Assembly: GCA_902629285.1 (NCBI GenBank)
Contig: CACOQN010000006.1
Coordinates: 23,762 to 87,761 of the forward strand
Reading direction: 5' to 3'
Source of the DNA: an uncultured Pelagibacteraceae bacterium
Lineage (GTDB): Bacteria; Pseudomonadota; Alphaproteobacteria; Pelagibacterales; Pelagibacteraceae
Length of the DNA: 64,000 nt
Part shown: in pieces, positions 1 to 9,401 of the stretch
Layout: each line of letters starts with the position of its first letter
Position numbering within the stretch: position 1 is the stretch's first letter
The notes under the pieces: generated by a model
Told to the model about the DNA's origin: nothing
What the model saw: only the letters and a program-made list of their open reading frames with translations
Database searches by the model: none
Translations under genes and position numbers: made by a program

Positions 1-229
1 AAACTTTTGTCCCAAATTCATTTTCAACTGTTGTGTTTAATGATGTGTTAGTAACATTCATAAAATTTGGATAAACTAGGTTGTTAGTTTTTAGATCAAC
101 TCTTTTAAACACAATACCAGAATTAGGCTCTGCGGGTTTTATAACTATTCTTACATCATGACCGCTATGAAGGGCTATGCCTTTAAATGCAATTTCACTT
201 TTAATAGTTTTTTGAGTAAGATAAGACAC
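1..229 (-). CDS. lpxC: UDP-3-O-acyl-N-acetylglucosamine deacetylase LpxC, N-terminal part (runs off the window)
   Basis: Minus-strand translation from GTG: VSYLTQKTIKSEIAFKGIALHSGHDVRIVIKPAEPNSGIVFKRVDL..., typical LpxC N-terminus (KTI...GxxLHSG...P...GIVFxR). Position downstream of the dcw cluster is typical. Confidence 0.85.
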   Translation of the reverse strand, partial: MSYLTQKTIKSEIAFKGIALHSGHDVRIVIKPAEPNSGIVFKRVDLKTNNLVYPNFMNVTNTSLNTTVENEFGTKV

Positions 230-293
230 ATCAGACTTTTAATTTGAAGTTGTGTGAAATAAAAAACAAGAAATGTTACCAGAAAAGACAAGA

Positions 294-992
294 TTAGCTA
301 AATAGTTGAAAAAACCTTTCAAAAAATCCTAATTTTCTCGTATTTTTTGGTACTAATTTAATTTCATTTTCATTAAAGCCATCTTTAATCTTGCTTATCA
401 TTTCAGTTAATTGGATATCATCGCTCTCAAAGAATTTTTTTACATAATATCCATCCAAATATTGAGTAATTCTTATCTGAAATTTCTCTAAAACTTTTTC
501 AAACAATAGTGAGAAACTGTTAGAAATATATATAAACTTCAATTCTAAGGATAATTTATCCCCCTGAAGATCTTCTAAAAAATGTGAATAATTTTTATCA
601 TTAATTGAATAATTATCTACTATTATATGAAGAATTTTATTATCTTGATAATTCTCTTTAAATAAATCTTTAGCTTCAGTTAAAATATTTTCTAAATACT
701 TTTTACTAATAATTTTATCATAGTTTTTTTTTTTCATACAAAATTTTACATTAAAAATTTTTTTATTTTCGATTACTAAATAAATATTTGTGATAAACTT
801 TCCAATTAACTTTTCAATTTTAAAGATATTGTCATCTAGAAATTTTGACAAAGTTTCAAAATTTAGATTTTCATTTTTGTTAATAAGATTTAATTCTTCT
901 TCATATAAATTTTGAAATTTTTTTTTTTCATATAGATAAATTCCTAGTGTATTTGAAGAAATATACAAATATGTCTCTAGATTTTCAGTCAT
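294..992 (-). CDS. Minimal/divergent FtsA-like protein (SHS2/1C region plus C-terminal amphipathic helix)
   Basis: ORF of 232 aa directly after ftsQ. ITNIYLVIENKKI and NKILHIIVDNYSIND...LSLELKFIYISNSFSLLFEKVLEKFQIRITQYLDGYYVKKFF resemble the FtsA 1C/1A segment; C-terminus KLGFFERFFQLFS is amphipathic. Confidence 0.6.
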   Translation of the reverse strand: MTENLETYLYISSNTLGIYLYEKKKFQNLYEEELNLINKNENLNFETLSKFLDDNIFKIEKLIGKFITNIYLVIENKKIFNVKFCMKKKNYDKIISKKYLENILTEAKDLFKENYQDNKILHIIVDNYSINDKNYSHFLEDLQGDKLSLELKFIYISNSFSLLFEKVLEKFQIRITQYLDGYYVKKFFESDDIQLTEMISKIKDGFNENEIKLVPKNTRKLGFFERFFQLFS

Positions 993-1656
993 TTATAATA
1001 ATTTGATTAGTCACTCTAGCGTCATAAACTTTTACTTTTTTAGTATTTATATTTTTATTTAATCGAAAAATAGTATTCAATGTTTCTTTAACATTTTTTG
1101 TTGGAAGTTTAATGAAAATTTTATTGTTAAATTCTATATCCCATCTTTCAGATTTGAAATAATATAATTTTCTTACCTCATCGAATGAAAATTTGGATTG
1201 ATCTATTATTTTTTTTAACAGTAAAATTTCTTTTACGTCAGGATTACCAAATATAAAAGGTAAATCAGAATTTAAAGAGTTATTATTTAATAATTTTCCA
1301 TTAGTTCCAACAATAAAAATATTTTCATTTTTTTTTATTTTTGCAATAAACTTTGTTTTATTTACTTTAATATCTAAAGTTGATGGATATTTTTTTGTTA
1401 TTTTATAATTCTCGATTAGATTATTGGAATCAATTATTTTTTGTATGTCATGAGAATTAACAAAGAAAATGTTTTGAAAATAAAAATTTTTTAAACTGGA
1501 AGAAATATTTTCATTATTTTTTTTATCTAGTCCTGAAACATTTATTTTTTTTATGTAATGAAGATCAAAATTATTAAATTTAATATTTGTTATTGAGCCA
1601 AGAAAAATAAGTAAAAAAAAATAAAATAAAATTTTCTTACCTTTTTGTTGATGCAT
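985..1656 (-). CDS. ftsQ: Cell division protein FtsQ
   Basis: Short N-terminal TM plus POTRA-like region (YIKKINVSGLDKKNNENISSSLKN...KKYPSTLDIKV), located between ddl and the ftsA-like ORF. Confidence 0.8.
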   Translation of the reverse strand: MHQQKGKKILFYFFLLIFLGSITNIKFNNFDLHYIKKINVSGLDKKNNENISSSLKNFYFQNIFFVNSHDIQKIIDSNNLIENYKITKKYPSTLDIKVNKTKFIAKIKKNENIFIVGTNGKLLNNNSLNSDLPFIFGNPDVKEILLLKKIIDQSKFSFDEVRKLYYFKSERWDIEFNNKIFIKLPTKNVKETLNTIFRLNKNINTKKVKVYDARVTNQIIIND

Positions 1657-2551
1657 CCTTTAAAATCCATTCTATTAATTTTATAAAACTTATTTCGTTG
1701 TAAGCTGCTATCTCTGGAACAAGAGATAATTTAGTCATTCCAGGTTGAGTGTTGATTTCTAATAAATAAAATTTTCCATTAAAAAATTTAAAATCTGATC
1801 TTGTAACCCCTTTGCAACCAATTATTTTGTGAGCTTTAAAAGCTATTTGCATCACTAGATTAAAATTTTTTTTTGATAAATTTACAGGAATAATGTGTTT
1901 AGTTTTAGCTTTAGTATTATATTTGGCCTGATAATCATAAAATTTTCTTTTAGGTTTAAGCTCAATTGCTCCAAGTTTTTTATCACCCATAATTGCAACT
2001 TGGATTTCTCTACCACCAATAAATTCTTCAATCATTACCTTTTTATAACTTTTAATTAAATTCAAATTCTTAATAATATTTTTTTTATTGCAAATGAAAA
2101 CATTTACGCTTGAGCCTTCATTAAGTGGCTTTACTACTACAGGAAAATTCAATTTTTTATCAACTTTTCTAATTAAATCATTTTTATTCAAACCATAAGA
2201 ATAAATAAAAAATCTAGGAGTATTTATTTTATTTTGAATAAATATTTTTTTTGAAATTTCTTTGTCCATTGCAATAGACGATGCAATCACACCTGAATGA
2301 GTATAAGGAATTTTAAACCTCTCAAGAATAGTCTGGATATAACCATCCTCACCAAATTGGCCATGTAATGCATTAAAAATTACATTTGGTTTAAAAATTT
2401 TAATATTTTTTTCTAAATTATTATCCGGTTCAGTTATTTTAATACTATAACCATTTTTTTTAAGCTCGTTGGCTACCTGTTGCCCCGTATCAAGACTAAT
2501 TAGTCTCTCTTTCGATATTCCACCTGATATTATTAATATTTTTTTTTTCAA
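1637..2551 (-). CDS. ddl: D-alanine--D-alanine ligase
   Basis: ALHGQFGEDGYIQ, PVVVKPLNEGSSVNV, LLEINTQPGMT motifs. Confidence 0.95.
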   Translation of the reverse strand: MKKKILIISGGISKERLISLDTGQQVANELKKNGYSIKITEPDNNLEKNIKIFKPNVIFNALHGQFGEDGYIQTILERFKIPYTHSGVIASSIAMDKEISKKIFIQNKINTPRFFIYSYGLNKNDLIRKVDKKLNFPVVVKPLNEGSSVNVFICNKKNIIKNLNLIKSYKKVMIEEFIGGREIQVAIMGDKKLGAIELKPKRKFYDYQAKYNTKAKTKHIIPVNLSKKNFNLVMQIAFKAHKIIGCKGVTRSDFKFFNGKFYLLEINTQPGMTKLSLVPEIAAYNEISFIKLIEWILKDASTKR

Positions 2552-2552
2552 C

Positions 2553-3458
2553 TTATTCTAATATTTTTATTTCAGTTTCTAGTTTAATCCCTGTTTTCTT
2601 AAATACACTTTCAGATACAAAATTTATCAATTTTTTCATATCCTCAAACTTAGCATTACCTTTATTTACAAAAAAATTACAGTGTTTTTGAGAAATTGTT
2701 GCATCTCCAAATGATGTTTCTAACGACACAGAATCTTTTATTAATTGCCAAACTTTTTTATCAGATTGATCTATAGGATTTTTAAATGTGCTACCACTGG
2801 TTCTAATTTTAGTTGGTTGTGCCTCCTCTTTTTTTTCTTTAAGTAGCCTTATTTCATTCTCTATTATATTCTTGTCTTTCTTAAAACCTTTAAATGATGC
2901 ACTTAAAAAAATGAGATCTTCAGATAATCCGCTATCTCTATATTTAAAATTAATATCTTTTACAGGTATGGTAATTACTTGACCTGATTTATTTACTACT
3001 TGAATAGAAACAAGAATATCTTTGAACTCCCTTTGAAAACAACCCGCATTCATTTTAATACCACCACCTATTGTTCCAGGTATACAAGAAAGAAACTCAA
3101 AACCACCTAAACTATTTTCCATTGCAAATTCAGATAAAGATTTATCTGTAACAGCACTACCAGCGACTATGATTTCTTCAGAATGTAAAGAAATATTATT
3201 AAAATTTTGAGTAAGTTTTATTACAACTCCATCAAATTTATTATCAGATATAAGTGTATTAGAACCAGCTCCCAATATAAATATTTTTTCTTTATCTTTA
3301 ATTTTTTTAAGAAACTTAATTAATTCTTTTAAATCCCCTGCCTTATAGAAAGCTTTAGTTTTACCCCCTATGTTAAACCAATTTCTTTTTTTTAGGTCAT
3401 AATCTAACTTTAAATTATTATTGAATTCTAGAACTAGCTCTTTTAAATCAATTTTCAT
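2553..3458 (-). CDS. murB: UDP-N-acetylenolpyruvoylglucosamine reductase
   Basis: NWFNIGGKTKAFYKAGD, LGAGSNTLISD, IPGTIGGGIKMNAGCF, SGSTFKNP motifs. Confidence 0.95.
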   Translation of the reverse strand: MKIDLKELVLEFNNNLKLDYDLKKRNWFNIGGKTKAFYKAGDLKELIKFLKKIKDKEKIFILGAGSNTLISDNKFDGVVIKLTQNFNNISLHSEEIIVAGSAVTDKSLSEFAMENSLGGFEFLSCIPGTIGGGIKMNAGCFQREFKDILVSIQVVNKSGQVITIPVKDINFKYRDSGLSEDLIFLSASFKGFKKDKNIIENEIRLLKEKKEEAQPTKIRTSGSTFKNPIDQSDKKVWQLIKDSVSLETSFGDATISQKHCNFFVNKGNAKFEDMKKLINFVSESVFKKTGIKLETEIKILE

Positions 3459-4852
3459 GATAACAATTTAGGTAATTCTCGCATCCAACTCGAAATAGTC
3501 CCCGCGCCCATACCTATAACAATTTTTTTTCCAAATATGTTTGCTTTTATAAATTTTGCTAATTGAAATCTATCATCAACTAAAAATAGCTGGACTTTTG
3601 AATTTTTAATTATTTCTCTCGCAAAATTTAGATAACTAAATCCAAGATTTAATTTTTCTCCAGCAGTATAAATTGGAAACAAGATAACTTTATCTGCATT
3701 TTTAAAAGCATAAGTAAATTCTGTTTTTAAATCTTTTAATCTTGATATTCTATGAGGTTGGAAAATACATATTTTTTCATAATCTTTGTAAACATTTTTT
3801 ACACCATCTAGCACTTCTTTGATTTCTGTAGGATGATGGGCGTAATCATCATAAAAATCTACATTTTTAAAATTGAAAATTTTATTAAATCTTCTTTGAA
3901 CCCCTTTAAAATTTTTAAGTCCTTTTTTAATATTACTTATTGGTAGACCTACAGATAATGCTAATGCTGCTGCGGCTACAGAATTTTTAATATTATGATT
4001 TCCTAATAAAGGAATTTTGAATTTTTTAATTAATTGATTTTTTTTATTAGGTAATCTTATATTTAAGTCAAACTCAGAGAAGTCTTTTAATTGTTTAATA
4101 TTTTTAATACAAAAATTTGATTTGTTATCTATTCCATATGTATAGAAGTTTTTATTTTTGATATTTTTAATTAAATATTTATTATTTTTGTCATCTAAAC
4201 AAATAAATGATTTTCCAAATGATGGAACCTTGTTTACAAAATTTTCAAAATATTTATTTAGTTTATCCATAGTACCATAATAATCCATATGCTCTCGATC
4301 AATATTGGTGATGATTGAATATGTTGGAGGTATAAAAACAAAACTTCCATCTGACTCGTCTGCCTCTAATATGGACCAATCACTTTTCCCAAGCTTTGCA
4401 GAATTATTAATTGAATTTATTACTCCACCATTGATTATTGTAGGATCAATTTTTGTTTCTTGAAATATAGATGCTATCAAAGATGTTGTTGTGGTTTTAC
4501 CGTGTGATCCAACTACCACAATATTTTTCGTTAGAGAAACAATATTGGCGAGCATCTCTCCTCTTTTATAAATAGGTAATTGTTTTTTTTTTGCTGCAGC
4601 AAGCTCGGGATTATTTTTTTTAATAGCTGAGGATATAACTAAGATAGTTCCCTTATTTATATTTTGTTTCTTATGTCCAATTGTGACTTTAATTTTTTCT
4701 TTTCTCAATCTTTCAATATTTTTATTATTTGAAATGTCACTCCCCTGCACTTTAAAACCTTTACCTTTCATTATTAATGCTAGTCCACTCATTCCTATTC
4801 CACCTATTCCAACAAAATGAATTAATTCTGATTTTGCTAATTTAATTTTCAT
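3455..4852 (-). CDS. murC: UDP-N-acetylmuramate--L-alanine ligase
   Basis: HFVGIGGIGMSGLA, VVVGSHGKTTTTSLIA, YDDYAHHPTEI. Confidence 0.97.
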   Translation of the reverse strand: MKIKLAKSELIHFVGIGGIGMSGLALIMKGKGFKVQGSDISNNKNIERLRKEKIKVTIGHKKQNINKGTILVISSAIKKNNPELAAAKKKQLPIYKRGEMLANIVSLTKNIVVVGSHGKTTTTSLIASIFQETKIDPTIINGGVINSINNSAKLGKSDWSILEADESDGSFVFIPPTYSIITNIDREHMDYYGTMDKLNKYFENFVNKVPSFGKSFICLDDKNNKYLIKNIKNKNFYTYGIDNKSNFCIKNIKQLKDFSEFDLNIRLPNKKNQLIKKFKIPLLGNHNIKNSVAAAALALSVGLPISNIKKGLKNFKGVQRRFNKIFNFKNVDFYDDYAHHPTEIKEVLDGVKNVYKDYEKICIFQPHRISRLKDLKTEFTYAFKNADKVILFPIYTAGEKLNLGFSYLNFAREIIKNSKVQLFLVDDRFQLAKFIKANIFGKKIVIGMGAGTISSWMRELPKLLS

Positions 4853-5906
4853 TAATAATTTTTAGTATTTTTTGATTAACATTATTCCATGTATTTTGAT
4901 AATTTAATTTTTGTAAATTATTTTTTTTTGATATGTAATCCTGACTTTTATTTGTCAATTTTAGTAAAAATTTCTCAAATTTTTGATCATCAAAATTATT
5001 TTGATCAATTATCCAGCAACAATCCTGTTCCTCATAATATTTGGCATTTTCATACTGGTGATTATCTTTTGATGATGGAAGTGGTATTGCTATAAATGGA
5101 ATAGTTAAAAAAGATAATTCAGCTAAACTAGATGCTCCAGCTCTTGTTATACACAGATCTGCCTGATTTAAAACTTCACTTAGATTGTGATCAAAACTAA
5201 AAACTCTACTTTCAATATTATTATGAAAATAAAAATCCTTTAAAAAATTTATATTTTTCTCGCTTGTTTGATGAATTATTTTTATAGGTACTTGTTTTGC
5301 TATACTAACAAAAGATTTATTTAAAAGCTCATCAAAGATTTTTGCACCCTGACTACCTCCTATGATTATAATTGTAAATAAATTTTCAGATTTTTGATAC
5401 GTACTTGTTTTATAATATTCTTTTCGTATCAAAGGATTAATAGTAGTTAATTTATGATTAATTCCATGTGGTAAATTAGTTAAATTCTTCGAATAACATA
5501 TTAGTTTTCTTGAAAAATTTAAAAAAAATTTATTTGCTCTTCCGAGAACCATATTTGGTTCAATTAAAAAAATATTAATTCCCAATATTTTTGCTGCCAA
5601 ACATATTGGCAAAGACATATAACCGCCTGTAGAAATTAAAATTGAAATATTATTTTTTTTTAAAAAAAAATAAGATTTAAAAGTAAGAAATAATATTTTT
5701 AAAAATGCGTAAGGAAGTAGAAAAAAATTATTTAATTTTGGGGTATTGATTACAAATACTTTGTAATTCTTATCTAAATATACAAGGCCTCTTATATCAG
5801 TTGAAATCAAGGTTTCATGAGTATCCTTTAAATGATTGTAAATTGTAATTGCTGGTAACACATGACCACCAGATCCACCTGTAGAAATTAAAACTTTTTT
5901 TGTCAT
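4842..5906 (-). CDS. murG: UDP-GlcNAc:undecaprenyl-PP-MurNAc-pentapeptide GlcNAc transferase
   Basis: STGGSGGHVLPAITI, GGSQGAKIFDELL, TRAGASSLAELSFLTIPFIAIPLPSSKDNHQ. Confidence 0.95.
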   Translation of the reverse strand: MTKKVLISTGGSGGHVLPAITIYNHLKDTHETLISTDIRGLVYLDKNYKVFVINTPKLNNFFLLPYAFLKILFLTFKSYFFLKKNNISILISTGGYMSLPICLAAKILGINIFLIEPNMVLGRANKFFLNFSRKLICYSKNLTNLPHGINHKLTTINPLIRKEYYKTSTYQKSENLFTIIIIGGSQGAKIFDELLNKSFVSIAKQVPIKIIHQTSEKNINFLKDFYFHNNIESRVFSFDHNLSEVLNQADLCITRAGASSLAELSFLTIPFIAIPLPSSKDNHQYENAKYYEEQDCCWIIDQNNFDDQKFEKFLLKLTNKSQDYISKKNNLQKLNYQNTWNNVNQKILKIINEN

Positions 5907-5909
5907 TTA

Positions 5910-7031
5910 TTAAGTTATTTTTCTTTTTGTTAAATTAAGAATTATTCCAGTTAATATTGATGTACTTATTATTGATGAACCACCATAACTCAAAAATGGC
6001 AAAGTCATTCCAGTAGTGGGAAATAATCTTATATTAACACCTATGTGAATAGTAGCCTGCATTAAAATTAAACTAATAGATCCGATTAAAATAAGTTTAA
6101 CTTTATCGTTTGTCTCAAAGCTTATTTTTTTAAAAACCATATAAATTAAAATTAAAAACAATAATAATATTAACATTATGGCAACAACACCAAACTCTTC
6201 AGAAATTACTGAAATAATATAATCAGTATGAGCTTCAGGAACTCTATTTTTAAGAACTCCTTCACCTATACCTTTTCCAAAGAAACCTCCACTTGTAATT
6301 GACTCTAGTGCTTTATCAGATTGAAAATTATGAGTACCTGTCTCCCTATTAAAAAACGAAAAAATACGTCCTTGGATATAATCAAACTTAGGAACAAAAA
6401 TAATAAGATAAGCAAGCATAGATGCACCAGTAATAAATATTGCTAAAAGAATATATATATTAATTCCTGATGTGAAGATTAGAGCTGCCCAGCAAAATAC
6501 TACTAATAAAGTTTGGCCAATATCTGGTTGAGCTATTAAAAGTAAGCAAATAAGGGATATCAAAATAATAGATATCAAATACTTAAATAAAATATTTGAT
6601 TTAATATCACAAAAAATAGTTGCTAAAATAATTATCAAAAATGGTTTTAAAACTTCTATAGGTTGAAATCTTGGTAAGAAAAATAAGTCTATCCACCTTT
6701 TAGATCCTTTTACTTCAACACCAACGAATGGTACTAAAAATAAAGAAATAAGTGAAATAAAAAAAAGAAAAATAGAATATTTATATAATTGATCTGAATT
6801 TAACGAGGAAAATATAAAAATAAGAGACATTCCAATTAAAACATAAATCAAATGTTTAAAAAAGAAGAAATAACTGTTGGTATCTAATTTATCAGAGGCT
6901 ATTAGAGAAGTTGAAACTAAAGAAAAAAATAATCCAATAACAAATAATAAACTAATTAGTAAAAAAATAGATTTATCTATGTTTTTCCACCATTGATAAT
7001 ATAATTTGTAAACAATACTATTGCTTTGCAT
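5910..7031 (-). CDS. ftsW: Peptidoglycan glycosyltransferase FtsW
   Basis: SEDS family: FQPIEVLKP, GGFFGKGIGEGVLKNRVPEAHTDYIISVISEEFG, GMTLPFLSYGGSSI. Confidence 0.95.
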   Translation of the reverse strand: MQSNSIVYKLYYQWWKNIDKSIFLLISLLFVIGLFFSLVSTSLIASDKLDTNSYFFFFKHLIYVLIGMSLIFIFSSLNSDQLYKYSIFLFFISLISLFLVPFVGVEVKGSKRWIDLFFLPRFQPIEVLKPFLIIILATIFCDIKSNILFKYLISIILISLICLLLIAQPDIGQTLLVVFCWAALIFTSGINIYILLAIFITGASMLAYLIIFVPKFDYIQGRIFSFFNRETGTHNFQSDKALESITSGGFFGKGIGEGVLKNRVPEAHTDYIISVISEEFGVVAIMLILLLFLILIYMVFKKISFETNDKVKLILIGSISLILMQATIHIGVNIRLFPTTGMTLPFLSYGGSSIISTSILTGIILNLTKRKIT

Positions 7032-8316
7032 TTATATATTTTTTAATTTTTTGATTAAAATAAAGCCCTCTATCTTCAAAATTTTTAAAACTATCGAATG
7101 AAGCTCCAGCTGGACTGAAAAAAATAATATTTTTTTTAGATCGTTGAATATTAATTTCTGAAAAAATAACCTTAAGAGTTTCTTGTAAATTTTTAAAATA
7201 TTTAATTTTTAATTTATTTTTTAAAATTTTTATAAATTTTCTATGATGTGATCCAAAAATATAAGCTTTGATATTTTTGCACTTTATTTTTGATAATATA
7301 AATTTATCTCCTTTTTTGGGAATTCCTCCTAAGATCCAATATGAATCATTTAAATTTTTTAATATATTTTCCGAGGAAGCGAAGCTTGTAGATTTTGAGT
7401 CGTTAATTATTGTAAGATTTTTTTTATCAAAAATAATTTGCTGTCTATAATCCAGGCCTTTAAATTTATTAATAGTTTTAATTAATTTTTTGTAATTAAG
7501 TTTTAATCTTGGTGCAATTTTAAATATAAATGATAAATTTTCTTTATTGCCATCAGATATAAAATATTTATTAGTAATTTTATTAAACTTTTTATCTATA
7601 CCTGAGGTCTGTACTCTGTAGATTTTTGAACTATATTTATTTTTATTTAATTTTTTAGTTATTAGTTTATCTTCTTTTTTTACGTAGGCAAAAGATCCAC
7701 TTATTTGAGATTTTAATAATTTAAATTTTGCATTTATATAATTTTTTAAACTTTTATGTCTCTCAATGTGGTCTGCGGTTATGTTTAAAATTACAGCATA
7801 TTTTGATCTAAATACACTACTGTATTCTAGCTGATAAGAAGAAGCCTCTATTATAAAGATTGTTTTTTTTGTAATATTTTTTTCTGATAATGCTGGATTT
7901 CCAATATTCCCAATAAGTCTTGAGTCTTTTTTTTGATCAATTAAAGCATCATGTAAAATTTTAGCAGTTGTAGATTTGCCGTTAGTTCCAGTAATCGTAA
8001 TACTTTCATTTTTATAAAATGAAAATAAAACGTCAAGGTCAGTATGAATTTTTTTAAAATTTTTCTTTAAAAATTTTGATAATTTACAATTTGAAATATC
8101 AATTCCAGGACTAATAATAATTCTATCAAAATTTATCTTTTGAATTTGTTCGTATCTAATTATTTTTTTTTGAAGTTTTAATTTAATTTTTTGATTGTCA
8201 TCAAACAAATACACATCTGACTTGTTTTTTAAAAACTCATAAGATGAAATGCCACTCTTTCCTAAACCATAAATTAATATTTTTTTTCTTAAAAAAATAT
8301 TATTAAATATTTTCAT
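7018..8316 (-). CDS. murD: UDP-N-acetylmuramoylalanine--D-glutamate ligase
   Basis: ITGTNGKSTTAKIL, Mur ligase fold. Start chosen at internal Met (MKIFNNIFLRKK) because the upstream ORF extension overlaps mraY. Confidence 0.92.
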   Translation of the reverse strand: MKIFNNIFLRKKILIYGLGKSGISSYEFLKNKSDVYLFDDNQKIKLKLQKKIIRYEQIQKINFDRIIISPGIDISNCKLSKFLKKNFKKIHTDLDVLFSFYKNESITITGTNGKSTTAKILHDALIDQKKDSRLIGNIGNPALSEKNITKKTIFIIEASSYQLEYSSVFRSKYAVILNITADHIERHKSLKNYINAKFKLLKSQISGSFAYVKKEDKLITKKLNKNKYSSKIYRVQTSGIDKKFNKITNKYFISDGNKENLSFIFKIAPRLKLNYKKLIKTINKFKGLDYRQQIIFDKKNLTIINDSKSTSFASSENILKNLNDSYWILGGIPKKGDKFILSKIKCKNIKAYIFGSHHRKFIKILKNKLKIKYFKNLQETLKVIFSEINIQRSKKNIIFFSPAGASFDSFKNFEDRGLYFNQKIKKYINAKQ

Positions 8317-9401
8317 TATCTTAATTTTAAAGTAGCTAAACCAATCATAGCTAGGATGATAGAGATAATCCAAAACCTAATTACAACAGTAGACTCTGGC
8401 CATCCCTTTTTCTCAAAATGATGGTGAATAGGCGCCATTCTAAAAATTCTTTTTCCAGTAAGTTTAAACGAAATAACCTGAACCATTACTGAAACTGCCT
8501 CTAGTACAAAAAGTCCACCAGTAATAGCTAAAACAATTTCATGTTTTGTGATAATTCCTACTGCCCCTAAAGATCCGCCAAGAGATAACGAGCCTGTGTC
8601 ACCCATAAAAATTTTAGCAGGTGGAGCATTAAACCATAAGAAACCTAAACAAGAGCCGATAATTGCACCACAAAAAATTGATACTTCACCAGTTCCTTCT
8701 ATGTAGGGTATTTGTAAATAATTTGAAAATACAATGTTTCCTGTAACATAACTTATGAAAGCAAAACATGCTGCAACTAATATTACAGGCACTGTTGCTA
8801 GACCATCTAATCCATCTGTAAGATTAACAGCATTTGACGAACCAATAATTACAAATATTGCAAATGGTATAAAAAACCATCCAAGGTTTATGATTAAATT
8901 TTTAAAGAATGGAAAATACAAATTATTTAAATCTTGATAATCGTTTAAATAAACAAAAAAACTTACACCAATTATTGCTAATATTATTTGTGAAGCTATT
9001 TTAAACTTTGAAGAAATTCCTGATGAGTTGCTAAATTTAATCTTCTTAAAGTCATCATATGCTCCCAATAAACCAAAAGTAATTGCTATGTAGATACAAA
9101 ATAAAATATTAATATTTGATAAATCTGCCCAAAATATTACTGATACCAATAAGCTGAATAAAATAATTAAACCTCCCATTGTAGGTGTACCAATTTTTTT
9201 AACTATGTGATCTTCAGGTCCATCATCCCGGATAGGATTTAAAATTTTTTGTTTTGAAAAAAATTTAATAAAAGGACCTCCGATAATCAGCACAATAACC
9301 AATGAGGTGAAAAAAGATAAACCTGTTCTAAAAGTTAAATATTTAAATACATTTAAAAAACTAAAAGTGTCTACAAAATTTAACAAAAATTGATAAAGCA
9401 T
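8316..9401 (-). CDS. mraY: Phospho-N-acetylmuramoyl-pentapeptide transferase
   Basis: GTPTMGGLIIL, NAVNLTDGLDGLA, MGDTGSLSLGG, PIHHHFEKKGWPE. Confidence 0.97.
   Translation of the reverse strand: MLYQFLLNFVDTFSFLNVFKYLTFRTGLSFFTSLVIVLIIGGPFIKFFSKQKILNPIRDDGPEDHIVKKIGTPTMGGLIILFSLLVSVIFWADLSNINILFCIYIAITFGLLGAYDDFKKIKFSNSSGISSKFKIASQIILAIIGVSFFVYLNDYQDLNNLYFPFFKNLIINLGWFFIPFAIFVIIGSSNAVNLTDGLDGLATVPVILVAACFAFISYVTGNIVFSNYLQIPYIEGTGEVSIFCGAIIGSCLGFLWFNAPPAKIFMGDTGSLSLGGSLGAVGIITKHEIVLAITGGLFVLEAVSVMVQVISFKLTGKRIFRMAPIHHHFEKKGWPESTVVIRFWIISIILAMIGLATLKLR

Noticed and set aside
294-992. ftsA-like ORF as a simple frameshifted pseudogene
   Set aside because: ORF is clean, overlaps ftsQ normally, retains an FtsA-like C-terminal amphipathic helix, and there is only a 64-bp gap to lpxC with no room for missing domains. 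An internal deletion/reduction fits better, though drift cannot be excluded.
2788-2982. Short antisense ORFs (60-99 aa) inside murB, carB, rpoD, trxB, prs and others
   Set aside because: All lie within strongly supported genes on the opposite strand and show no family signature.
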